Of a stretch of DNA of 6,482 bases, positions 1 to 5,775 are shown one piece after another. Both the position numbers and the translations under genes were made by a program. Each line of letters opens with the position of its first letter. Within the stretch, counting starts at the first letter, position 1. The notes under the pieces are model-generated. The model did no database searches and was not told the origin of the DNA. It was given only the letters and a program-made list of their open reading frames with translations. Source of the stretch: JAAYZM01 sp964510785 (lineage in GTDB: Bacteria > Actinomycetota > Actinomycetes > Actinomycetales > Cellulomonadaceae); the NCBI GenBank assembly GCA_964510785.1, contig CAZECM010000135.1:1-6482 (forward strand). The letters are read 5' to 3'.

Positions 1-605
1 ATGAAGTTGCCGGGCGTGATCTCGTTGCGGAAGGACTTGCCGACCTGGCCGATGCCGAACGGCGGCTTCTTGCGCGCCGCCGTCATCACGTTGGCGAAGT
101 TCACGAAGATGCCCTGCGCCGTCTCGGGCCGCAGGTAGTGCAGACCCGACTCGTCCTCGACCGGGCCGAGGAACGTCTTGAGCATCATGTTGAAGTCACG
201 CGGCTCGGTCCACTGGCCGCGCGTGCCGCAGCTCACGCAGACGATGTCCGCGAGGCCGTTCTCCGCGGGGCGGCCCTTCTTCTCCTCGAACTCCTCGAGC
301 ATCTGGTCCTCGCGGTACCGCTTGTGGCAGTTGAGGCACTCGGTGAGGGGGTCGGAGAAGGCGCCGACGTGGCCCGAGGCGACCCACACGTCGCGCGGCA
401 GGATGACGGCGGAGTCGAGGCCGACGACGTCGTCGCGACCGCGGACCACGGACTGCCACCACTGCCGCTTGATGTTCTCCTTGAGCTCCGTGCCCAGGGG
501 GCCGTAGTCCCACGCGGACCTCGTGCCGCCGTAGATCTCTCCGGCCTGGAAGACGAAGCCTCGGCGCTTGGCTAGTGCGATGACGTCGTCGAGTCTGCTG
601 GCCAC
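1..605 (-). CDS. glyS: Glycyl-tRNA synthetase, N-terminal part (cut by window edge)
   Basis: Class II aminoacyl-tRNA synthetase of the single-chain homodimeric type; it charges tRNA-Gly with glycine in the cytoplasm. The 201 visible residues begin V-A-S-R-L-D-D-V-I-A and include the family stretches GEIYGGTRSAWDYGPLG (22-38), YLRPETAQGIF (157-167) and class II motif 2, GKSFRNEITPG (189-199). Two cysteine pairs, C90/C93 and C123/C126, look like the zinc-binding insertion found in many bacterial GlyRS. I chose GTG at 603-605 because the protein aligns there with actinobacterial GlyRS N-termini and no other in-frame start lies upstream; an AAGGAG ribosome site (617-622) sits 11 bases away, slightly far. 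The gene is divergent from znuA. The C-terminal catalytic remainder and the anticodon-binding domain lie outside the window. Family identity is certain; the exact start is less so. Confidence 0.97.
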   Translation of the reverse strand, partial: MASRLDDVIALAKRRGFVFQAGEIYGGTRSAWDYGPLGTELKENIKRQWWQSVVRGRDDVVGLDSAVILPRDVWVASGHVGAFSDPLTECLNCHKRYREDQMLEEFEEKKGRPAENGLADIVCVSCGTRGQWTEPRDFNMMLKTFLGPVEDESGLHYLRPETAQGIFVNFANVMTAARKKPPFGIGQVGKSFRNEITPGNF

Positions 606-661
606 GGGTTCACGTTCTCCTTCGTCGCTGCCGAGACCTGGCTGGCCTCGACGAACGGCTA

Positions 662-667
662 AGGCTA
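662..667 (-). promoter_or_regulatory. Possible -10 element for glyS
   Basis: On the minus strand this reads TAGCCT, matching the actinobacterial TANNNT -10 pattern, and would give a leader of about 50 bases before the glyS GTG. No clear -35 is visible at 17-18 bases; the nearest candidate is TTCGAA at 687-692 with a 19-base spacer. Weak call from pattern alone. Confidence 0.25.
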
Positions 668-718
668 CCCGCGCAGGCCCCTCGGGTTCGAACCGAATGG
701 CCGCCGCGCGGAGCCGGT

Positions 719-748
719 TTGACCGACGGCCCACCTCTAGATGAGAAT
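719..748 (+). promoter_or_regulatory. Likely znuA promoter (leaderless)
   Basis: TTGACC at 719-724 is a good -35 hexamer. After an 18-base spacer, GAGAAT at 743-748 fits the -10 position. Transcription would start 7-8 bases later, at about 755-756, which is the A of the ATG at 756, so the mRNA would be leaderless. No Shine-Dalgarno sequence precedes either ATG at 741 or 756, which agrees with this. The -10 lies inside the Zur-type box. Inferred from sequence only. Confidence 0.5.
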
Positions 749-756
749 GACTATCA
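742..756. promoter_or_regulatory. Zur-type zinc operator upstream of znuACB
   Basis: TGAGAATGACTATCA is a 7-1-7 interrupted palindrome (5 of 7 pairs complementary). It matches 11 of the 12 fixed positions of the actinobacterial Zur-box pattern as I recall it, TGAnAATnATTnTCA. It stands out as AT-rich in a very GC-rich region and lies exactly at the 5' end of a zinc transporter operon. It covers the likely -10 and transcription start, so bound zinc-loaded Zur would block RNA polymerase. Another Fur-family metal regulator could also bind such a box, but the zinc transporter context favours Zur. Confidence 0.75.
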
Positions 757-1685
757 TGCTGATCAAGCGCGCCCTCCCCCTGCTCGCCGTGACCGCGCTC
801 GCCCTCGCGGGCTGCACGGCCCCGGCCGACGACGAAGACAACCGCCCCCAGGTGCTCGCAGCGATCTACCCGCTGCAGTTCGTGGCGGAGCAGGTGGCCG
901 GGGACCTCGCCGTCGTCGGCTCCGTCACCCCCCAGGGCGCCGAACCGCACGACCTCGAGCTCGCCCCCTCCCAGGTGCGCGCGCTCGGCGGGGCGGACGT
1001 GGTCGTCTACGTCGCGGGCTTCCAGCCCGCGGTCGACGAGGCCGTCGCCGCTCAAGCACCGGGAGTCGTCATCGATGCGACATCCGAGCTCGGCCTTGCG
1101 CTCTCCCACGACGACGAGGACGACGAGCACGAAGACGAGGACGACGGCGACCACGCGGGCCACGACCACGACGGCGACCCGCACTTCTGGCTCGACCCCA
1201 CGCTGCTCGCCGGCCTCGCGGCGCCGATCGCGGGTGCCCTCGCGAAGCTCGACCCGGCGAACGCCGACACCTACACCACGAACGCGCAGCGGCTCGTGGG
1301 CGAGCTCACCGAGATCGACGAGGAGTACGCAGCGGGGCTTGCGAGCTGCGCGCGCTCCGTCGTCGTCGTCTCGCACGAGGCGTACGGCTACCTCGCCGAG
1401 CGCTACGGCCTGACCCAGGTGGGCCTGTCCGGCCTCGACCCCGAGGGCGAGCCCTCCCCCGCCCGGCTGCGCGAGATCCGCGCGACGATCGCCGAGTTCG
1501 ACGTGACGACGGTCTTCACGGAGAGCCTCGTCAACCCGAAGGCCGCCGAGGTGCTCGCCGCGGACCTCGGGCTCGTCACCGCGCTCCTCGACCCCATCGA
1601 GGCGCAGACCCACGCCGATGCGGACTACCGTGACGTCATGCGCGCGAACCTCGACGCCCTGACCGCGGCCCTGGGCTGCCAGTGA
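756..1685 (+). CDS. znuA: Zinc ABC transporter substrate-binding lipoprotein
   Basis: Extracytoplasmic zinc-binding protein of the ZnuA/TroA (cluster 9) family, which hands metal to the ZnuB permease. From ATG 756 it has 309 residues, typical for the family. A short signal peptide with K-R and a hydrophobic core ends in a lipobox LAGC, so the mature protein should be lipid-anchored at Cys20. Likely metal ligands, in the same numbering, are His65 (EPHDLEL), His143 (DPHFWLDP) and His207 (SHEAYGYLAERYGL), with TESLVNPKAAE (255-265) as the usual C-lobe motif. An acidic, histidine-rich loop at about 117-138 precedes DPHFW and is characteristic of zinc-specific members. Cys198 and Cys308 could form the disulfide known in E. 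coli ZnuA. In-frame ATGs at 741 and 747 are possible starts; I prefer 756 because the operator and probable transcription start coincide with it. The stop overlaps znuC by 4 bases. Confidence 0.93.
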   Translation: MLIKRALPLLAVTALALAGCTAPADDEDNRPQVLAAIYPLQFVAEQVAGDLAVVGSVTPQGAEPHDLELAPSQVRALGGADVVVYVAGFQPAVDEAVAAQAPGVVIDATSELGLALSHDDEDDEHEDEDDGDHAGHDHDGDPHFWLDPTLLAGLAAPIAGALAKLDPANADTYTTNAQRLVGELTEIDEEYAAGLASCARSVVVVSHEAYGYLAERYGLTQVGLSGLDPEGEPSPARLREIRATIAEFDVTTVFTESLVNPKAAEVLAADLGLVTALLDPIEAQTHADADYRDVMRANLDALTAALGCQ

Positions 1686-2455
1686 GCGTGCTGGAGGTAC
1701 GGGACCTGCGGGTCGACCTCGGTGCCCACACAGTGCTGCACGACGTCTCCATGACCGTCGGCGCCGGTGAGGTGGTCGCGATCCTCGGCGCGAACGGCTC
1801 GGGCAAGTCCACCCTCGTGCGCGCGGCCACGGGTGTGATCCCGTTCCAGGCCGGCACCGTCGAGCTCTTCGGGGCTCCCCTGGGCCCGACCGCACCCCTC
1901 GACCGCGTCGGCTACGTGCCGCAGCGTGTGTCCGCCGCCTCGGGGGTCGTCGCGACGGCGAGCGAGGTGGTGCAGTCCGGCCTGCTCGGGCGGCGACGCT
2001 TGCGCCCTGGACGCCACGCCCCGGCGCGCGCGGCGGCCGCGCTCGACGCCGTGGGCCTCGCTGCCGCAGCGCACCGCCCGGTGACGGAGCTCTCGGGCGG
2101 CCAGCAGCAGCGGGTCCTCATCGCGCGGGCGCTCGTGCGCGAACCCGAGCTCCTCGTGCTCGACGAGCCCGTCGCCGGCGTGGACCTGCCGAGCCAGGAG
2201 GCGTTCGCCCGGACGCTCGGGCAGCTCGTCGGGTCGGGAACCACCGTCGTGGTCGTGCTGCACGAGCTCGGCGACCTGGCCCCCCTCATCCATCGCGCGG
2301 TCGTGCTACGGGGCGGGCACGTGGTGCACGACGGCGCACCACCGGCGCCGCGACGCCACCACGCCGACCGCGACCACACGCACGTCCACCCGCACGACAC
2401 GGGCCCCGGCCCCGAGTTCGAGCTCGCCGCGCCCAGCCTGGAGCTCGAGCCGTGA
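1682..2455 (+). CDS. znuC: Zinc ABC transporter ATP-binding protein with His-rich tail
   Basis: Cytoplasmic ATPase subunit of the zinc importer (257 residues); ATP hydrolysis drives transport through ZnuB. All ABC motifs are present: Walker A GANGSGKST (36-44), Q-loop Q81 in YVPQR, signature LSGGQ (137-141), Walker B LLVLDEP (157-163), D-loop GVDLPSQ and the switch histidine H194. After the ATPase core the C-terminus carries a histidine/aspartate-rich tail (about 225-239, including HHADRDHTHVHPHD), not needed for ATP hydrolysis and possibly metal binding. The GTG start at 1682 overlaps the znuA stop by 4 bases (GTGA). No strong Shine-Dalgarno is visible, so translation is probably coupled to znuA. 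The gene is named by context; alone it could be any cluster-9 manganese/zinc ATPase. Confidence 0.93.
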   Translation: MSVLEVRDLRVDLGAHTVLHDVSMTVGAGEVVAILGANGSGKSTLVRAATGVIPFQAGTVELFGAPLGPTAPLDRVGYVPQRVSAASGVVATASEVVQSGLLGRRRLRPGRHAPARAAAALDAVGLAAAAHRPVTELSGGQQQRVLIARALVREPELLVLDEPVAGVDLPSQEAFARTLGQLVGSGTTVVVVLHELGDLAPLIHRAVVLRGGHVVHDGAPPAPRRHHADRDHTHVHPHDTGPGPEFELAAPSLELEP

Positions 2456-3288
2456 CAGAGCTGCTCACCGACCCCTTGATGCAGCGCGCCCTGCTGGTCG
2501 CGCTCCTCGTGGGGCTCTCAGCGCCCGTGATCGGCACGTACCTCGTGCAGCGCAAGCTCTCGCTGCTCGGGGACGGCATCGGCCACGTCGCGCTCACGGG
2601 GGTCGCGCTCGGCTGGCTCGTCGGGGGCGCCATGGGACTCGTGCCGAACGACGCGCTCGCGATCCCCGGCGCGGTCGTGGCCGCCGTCGTCGGCGCCGTC
2701 GTCATCGAGACCGTGCGCGAACGCACCCGCGGCGGCGGAGACGTCGCGCTCGCCCTGCTGTTCTACGGGGGCATCGCCGGAGGTGTGCTCCTCATCGGCG
2801 TCGCGGGGGGCACGAGCGCCAACCTCGTGGGCTACCTGTTCGGTTCGATCAGCACCGTCTCGACGACGGACGTGGCGCTCACCGCAGCATTGTGCGTCGT
2901 ACTGCTCGGCGTCGGGATCGGGCTGCGTCCCGCACTGTTCGCCGTGAGCCACGACGCCGAGTTCGCGCGCGCCTCCGGGCTGCCCGTGCGCGGGCTGAAC
3001 ATCGTGATCGCCGTGGTCGCGGCACTGACGGTGACCGTATCGATGCGCGTCGTGGGGCTGCTGCTCGTGAGCGCGCTCATGATCGTCCCCGTCGCCGTGG
3101 CGCAGCTCGTGTCGCGGTCGTTCGGCGCGACGATGCGGCTCGCGATGGTGCTCGGTACCGCCGTGTGCCTCGTCGGTCTGTCCGTGACCTACTGGGTGCC
3201 GCTCGCGCCTGGCGCGACGATCGTGGTGCTCGCGATCATCGTGTACCTCGTGGTGCTGCTCGGCCGGGGACTCGTGCCGCGACGCTAG
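2452..3288 (+). CDS. znuB: Zinc ABC transporter permease (ABC-3 family)
   Basis: Integral membrane permease of the ZnuB/TroC (ABC-3) family, 278 residues, forming the zinc channel as a dimer with ZnuC on its cytoplasmic face. I see about nine hydrophobic segments, near 12-30, 45-63, 69-85, 98-118, 140-158, 181-198, 200-220, 228-248 and 253-271. Family features include the N-terminal LVQRKLSLLGDGIGHVALTGVA region (31-52) and the cytoplasmic coupling loop SHDAEFARASGLPVRGLN (166-183). The start is GTG 2452, overlapping the znuC stop by 4 bases, with GGAG at 2440-2443 eight bases upstream. Length and motif order are normal for the family. Substrate is inferred from the neighbouring ZnuA and operator. 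Confidence 0.93.
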   Translation: MTELLTDPLMQRALLVALLVGLSAPVIGTYLVQRKLSLLGDGIGHVALTGVALGWLVGGAMGLVPNDALAIPGAVVAAVVGAVVIETVRERTRGGGDVALALLFYGGIAGGVLLIGVAGGTSANLVGYLFGSISTVSTTDVALTAALCVVLLGVGIGLRPALFAVSHDAEFARASGLPVRGLNIVIAVVAALTVTVSMRVVGLLLVSALMIVPVAVAQLVSRSFGATMRLAMVLGTAVCLVGLSVTYWVPLAPGATIVVLAIIVYLVVLLGRGLVPRR

Positions 3289-3291
3289 GCT
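3286..3291 (+). promoter_or_regulatory. Possible internal -10 before the DedA-like gene
   Basis: TAGGCT includes the znuB stop codon and ends 9 bases before the ATG at 3301. It fits TANNNT, and the ATG has no good Shine-Dalgarno (only GGCCGGG), so a near-leaderless internal transcript is possible. No -35 is recognisable. If unused, the gene depends on read-through from znuACB. Confidence 0.25.
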
Positions 3292-3300
3292 GGCCGGGCC

Positions 3301-3834
3301 ATGGAGAACCCCGTCGACGCCTACCACCTGGGTGGCCTGCCGTTCGCCGTCGCCATCGCGGCGCTCTTCGGGATCGTGTTCGCCCGCACCCAGCTCTTCT
3401 ACTGGCTCGCGCGCGGTGTAGCCGCCGGCACCATCAAGATCGAGCGCGTCCAGGGCTGGGCCGAGAGCCCCGGGGTGCAGCACGCGCTCGACCGGTTGCA
3501 CCGCTGGGGCGCTCCGGTCGTCACGCTCTCCTACCTGACGGTGGGGTTCCAGACGGCGGTCAACGTCGCCGCGGGGCTCAGCCGGATGCCGTTCTGGCGC
3601 TACCTCATCGCGATGGTGCCGGGCTGCATCGCGTGGGCCTTCGTCTGGGGCACTGTCGGGCTCGGCGCGTTCTACGGCGCTCTCGCGCTCGCCGCCGGTT
3701 CGCCGTGGGTGCTCGCGGCGCTCGCGGCCGCCGTCCTCGCCCTCGCCGTAGCCGCGGGTGTCCTCGTCCGCCGACGACGCAGACTCGCGTCCGCGTCACC
3801 CGACGGCGACGAGGACCCGACCCTCCAGATCTGA
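3301..3834 (+). CDS. DedA/VTT-like membrane protein, short and divergent
   Basis: A 177-residue membrane protein resembling the C-terminal two-thirds of DedA-family (VTT/SNARE-associated) proteins. The best family-like stretch is NVAAGLSRMPFWRYL (88-102) followed by a Gly/Trp-rich helix (GCIAWAFVWGTVGLG, 108-122). Hydrophobic segments lie near 14-30, 72-90, 101-125 and 137-156; a basic RRRRR cluster (157-161) and a polar tail end the protein. DedA proteins are usually about 200-220 residues and carry an RxxxPxxR-like motif in the re-entrant loop; the aligned stretch here is SYLTVGFQT (77-85), without those arginines or the proline. Some DedA members recycle undecaprenyl phosphate, but I would not assume this activity here. 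The gene starts 12 bases after the znuB stop and may be co-transcribed with it. It is convergent with the VOC gene, with one base between stops. Confidence 0.8.
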   Translation: MENPVDAYHLGGLPFAVAIAALFGIVFARTQLFYWLARGVAAGTIKIERVQGWAESPGVQHALDRLHRWGAPVVTLSYLTVGFQTAVNVAAGLSRMPFWRYLIAMVPGCIAWAFVWGTVGLGAFYGALALAAGSPWVLAALAAAVLALAVAAGVLVRRRRRLASASPDGDEDPTLQI

Positions 3835-3835
3835 G

Positions 3836-4195
3836 CTACTCGCCCGACGGGCTCGCTCCAGCGATGTCGAAGAGTGTCCCGTCCGGGTCCGCGAGCGTCA
3901 CCCACCCGAAGCCGCCGTCCTCGTGACGCGCGACGACCGTGGCGCCGAGGCCGACGAGCCGGTCGACCTCCTCCTCGCGCGCGTGCGCCTCGAGGTCGAG
4001 GTGGATGAGGTTCGTCCCCGGCGTGGGGTCGGCGACCTTCTGGAACGCGAGCACGGGCCCGGACCCGAGGTTGATCATGACGTAGTCGTCGTTGAGCTCG
4101 TGGGCGAACTCGCCGCCCAGAGCCGTCTGCCACCACTGCGCGAGCGAGCGCGGGTCGGTGGTGTTCACGGTGATCATTCCGATGCGTAGGGTCAT
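3836..4195 (-). CDS. VOC-family (glyoxalase-like) protein
   Basis: A 119-residue protein of the vicinal oxygen chelate fold, probably of the Glyoxalase_6-like subgroup. It shows the two beta-alpha-beta-beta-beta halves: an N-terminal strand IGMITVNTTDP (5-15) with helix SLAQWWQTALG, then LIHLDLEA (63-70), helix EEEVDRLVGLGATVV and the closing strand motif WVTLADPDGTLFDI (98-111). Usual VOC metal-ligand positions are only partly kept: His65 is present, the N-terminal position is Met or Thr, and the final acidic residue would be Asp110. The reaction is therefore not predictable; members include isomerases, dioxygenases, antibiotic-binding proteins and proteins of unknown role. The ATG start is supported by a -10 six bases upstream, giving a leaderless mRNA. 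It lies between the DedA-like gene and uppS, reading in the same direction as uppS with a 58-base gap. Confidence 0.88.
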   Translation of the reverse strand: MTLRIGMITVNTTDPRSLAQWWQTALGGEFAHELNDDYVMINLGSGPVLAFQKVADPTPGTNLIHLDLEAHAREEEVDRLVGLGATVVARHEDGGFGWVTLADPDGTLFDIAGASPSGE

Positions 4196-4201
4196 GCTGC
4201 G

Positions 4202-4207
4202 ACGCTA
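4202..4207 (-). promoter_or_regulatory. Probable -10 for leaderless VOC transcript
   Basis: On the minus strand TAGCGT is followed by six bases (CGCAGC) and then the ATG at 4195. TANNNT at this distance is the classic actinobacterial leaderless arrangement, with transcription beginning on the A of ATG. No Shine-Dalgarno and no clear -35 are visible. Confidence 0.5.
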
Positions 4208-4212
4208 CTCGC

Positions 4213-4239
4213 GGGGTCCGACAGCCGCGCGGCGACCCC
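4213..4239 (-). terminator. Weak hairpin after uppS
   Basis: GGGGTC (4213-4218) and GACCCC (4234-4239) are a perfect 6-base inverted repeat; the 15-base interval contains a second small palindrome, GCCGCGCGGC (4224-4233). It lies 15 bases beyond the uppS stop, where a terminator for the recO-uppS transcript would be expected. There is no U-tract, and at this GC content such hairpins arise easily, so the call is tentative. Confidence 0.25.
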
Positions 4240-4253
4240 CGCCGGCCGTTCGG

Positions 4254-5030
4254 CTACGCGGAGCCCGTCTTGTCGATGGCGCCCCCGTAACGCCGGTCGC
4301 GAGCGGCGTAGATCTCCGCAGCTCGCCACAGGGCCAAGCGGTCGACGTCGGGCCAGTACTCGTCGAGCACCACGATCTCGGCGTAGGCGGCTTGCCAGAG
4401 CATGAAGTTGGACGTCCGCAGCTCGCCGCTCGTGCGCAGGAAGAGGTCGACGTCGGGCAGCTCGGGTTCATCGAGGTAGCGCGCGACCGTCTTCTCCGTG
4501 ACCTTCTCCGGGTCGAGCCGCCCGGCCGCGACCTCGCGCGCGATCGCCTTCGCGGCATCGGCGACCTCGGCGCGGCCGCCGTAGTTGACGCACATCGTGA
4601 GCGTGCACGTCGCGTTGCCGCGAGTCAGCTGCTCGGCCGTCTCGAGCTCGTTGATCACCGAGCGCCACAACCGCGGACGCCGGCCGGCCCAGCGCACCCG
4701 CACGCCCCAGTCGTTCATCACGTCCCGCCGTCGCCGTAGGACGTCGCGGTTGAAGCCCATGAGGAAGCGCACTTCATCCGGGGACCGCTTCCAGTTCTCG
4801 GTCGAGAAGGCGTAGGCCGAGACGTGCGTGATGCCGAGCTCGATCGCCCCGGCCACGACGTCGAGCAGCGCGGCCTCACCAGCCGCGTGTCCCGCCGTCC
4901 GCGGCAGGCCGCGCTCGTTGGCCCAGCGGCCGTTGCCATCCATGACGATGGCGACGTGGCGCGGGATGCGCTCGGCGGGCAGGCGCGGCGGTGTGGCACC
5001 CGAGGGGTGCGGCGGTGGCGCGACGGGCAT
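4254..5030 (-). CDS. uppS: Isoprenyl transferase (cis-polyprenyl diphosphate synthase)
   Basis: Cytosolic cis-prenyltransferase that adds isopentenyl diphosphate units to an allylic primer, making the long polyprenyl diphosphate that carries cell-wall precursors. It has 258 residues. Family motifs appear in order: HVAIVMDGNGRWA (25-37) with the catalytic Asp31, the GH..GE segment (47-52), AFSTENWKRSPDEV (74-87), CVNYGGRAE (147-155), DLFLRTSGELRTSNFMLWQ (195-213) and AYAEIVVLDEYWPD (215-228). The protein closely resembles what I recall of mycobacterial Rv2361c (decaprenyl diphosphate synthase), so the product could be C50 or C55; chain length cannot be read from the sequence. The proline-rich N-terminus (1-20) is variable in the family. 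ATG 5028-5030 directly follows the recO stop, with a GAGAGGG ribosome site at 5036-5042, indicating coupled expression. Confidence 0.96.
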   Translation of the reverse strand: MPVAPPPHPSGATPPRLPAERIPRHVAIVMDGNGRWANERGLPRTAGHAAGEAALLDVVAGAIELGITHVSAYAFSTENWKRSPDEVRFLMGFNRDVLRRRRDVMNDWGVRVRWAGRRPRLWRSVINELETAEQLTRGNATCTLTMCVNYGGRAEVADAAKAIAREVAAGRLDPEKVTEKTVARYLDEPELPDVDLFLRTSGELRTSNFMLWQAAYAEIVVLDEYWPDVDRLALWRAAEIYAARDRRYGGAIDKTGSA

Positions 5031-5759
5031 TCAGACCCTCTCGACGAGCGGCAGGGAGCGCAGCCGGCGCTCGAGGTGGAACTGGGAGTAGGCGGAGACG
5101 AGGCCGCTTGCTTCGCGCTGGTGCCGTTCGTCGGCCGCGTCTGCGACGGGCCAATCTCCGGCGAGCAGCGCGGCGAGGAGAGTGACCGTCTCCGGGGCCG
5201 GGCTCGCTGCACCGGGCGGACGGCAGCGCGGGCACACCGAACCGCCGAGCGCCACGGCGAACGCCCGGTGTGGGCCTTCCGCGCCGCAGCGCGCGCACTC
5301 GGCGAAGCTCGGCGACCAGCCCGCGATCGCGAGCGCGCGCAGCAGGTAGGAGTCCAGCACGAGCGTGGAGGAGTGCTCCCCGCTCGCGAGCACGCGGACC
5401 GCCCCGGCGAGCAGCCGGTACTGCTGCAGCGAGGGCTCGTGCTCGTCCACGAGCCGCTCGGCCGTCTCGAGCATCGCCGTGCCCGCGGTGTAGCGGCCGT
5501 AGTCCGCGGCGATCGAGCGGGCGTGCGGGCCGATCATCTCGACCTGCGTGACGATGTCGAGGTTGCGCCCCGAGTGAAGCTGGACGTCGATGTGCATGAA
5601 CGGTTCGAGGCGCGCCCCGAACTTCGAGGAGGTGCGGCGTACGCCCTTCGCGACCGCTCGGATGGTGCCATGCTCGCGCGTGAGCAGAGTGACGATGCGG
5701 TCCGCCTCACCCAGCTTGTGGGTGCGCAGCACCACGCCCTCGTCCCGGTACAGACTCAC
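5031..5759 (-). CDS. recO: DNA repair protein RecO
   Basis: RecO helps RecF/RecR load RecA on SSB-coated single-stranded DNA during recombinational repair. The 242-residue protein has the N-terminal OB-fold start MSLYRDEGVVLRTHKLGEAD (1-20) and IVTLLTREHGTIRAVAKGVRR (22-42), an alpha-helical C-terminal domain and a zinc-type four-cysteine cluster CARC (155-158) and CPRC (176-179), which many but not all RecO proteins keep. I chose the internal GTG at 5757-5759 rather than the longer GTG start at 5807: it gives the conserved RecO N-terminus and has a strong Shine-Dalgarno (5768-5775) 8 bases upstream, while the extra 16 residues look unrelated. It precedes uppS with no intergenic base, as in many actinobacteria. 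Confidence 0.95.
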   Translation of the reverse strand: MSLYRDEGVVLRTHKLGEADRIVTLLTREHGTIRAVAKGVRRTSSKFGARLEPFMHIDVQLHSGRNLDIVTQVEMIGPHARSIAADYGRYTAGTAMLETAERLVDEHEPSLQQYRLLAGAVRVLASGEHSSTLVLDSYLLRALAIAGWSPSFAECARCGAEGPHRAFAVALGGSVCPRCRPPGAASPAPETVTLLAALLAGDWPVADAADERHQREASGLVSAYSQFHLERRLRSLPLVERV

Positions 5760-5767
5760 CGGACCAT

Positions 5768-5775
5768 CCTCCCCC
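5768..5775 (-). promoter_or_regulatory. Ribosome binding site deciding the recO start
   Basis: On the minus strand GGGGGAGG lies 8 bases before GTG 5759, a near-ideal Shine-Dalgarno. No comparable site precedes the upstream GTG at 5807, so translation most likely starts at 5759. Confidence 0.75.

Noticed and set aside
655..675. DtxR/IdeR-like box around GGTAGCCTTAGCC on the minus strand
   Set aside because: Only about half of the 19-base consensus positions match and the symmetry is poor; the TAGCCT core is better explained as a possible -10 for glyS.
683..699. tRNA-like T-arm (minus strand TTCGG-TTCGAAC-CCGAG) suggesting a tRNA or tRNA-end attachment site
   Set aside because: No matching acceptor strand or anticodon arm lies upstream on the minus strand, and no CCA or integrase gene is nearby; GGTTCGAACC is a simple palindrome that can arise by chance.
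719..1633. 304-codon plus-strand frame overlapping znuA
   Set aside because: It is a shifted frame of znuA rich in Arg/Pro; the znuA frame has the lipobox and all metal-binding motifs.
1625..2293. 222-codon minus-strand frame across znuC
   Set aside because: It is antisense to intact ABC ATPase motifs, and its Arg/His/Glu/Gly-rich composition is that of a shadow frame.
2518..3501. 327-codon open frame on the minus strand across znuB
   Set aside because: It is antisense to a clear ABC permease, crosses the znuB/DedA boundary and has low-complexity Arg/His/Glu composition typical of shadow frames in high-GC DNA.
3842..3852. GCCCGACGGGC palindrome as a bidirectional terminator for the convergent DedA-like and VOC genes
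   Set aside because: A four-base stem with no T-run, located inside VOC coding sequence; expected often at this GC content.
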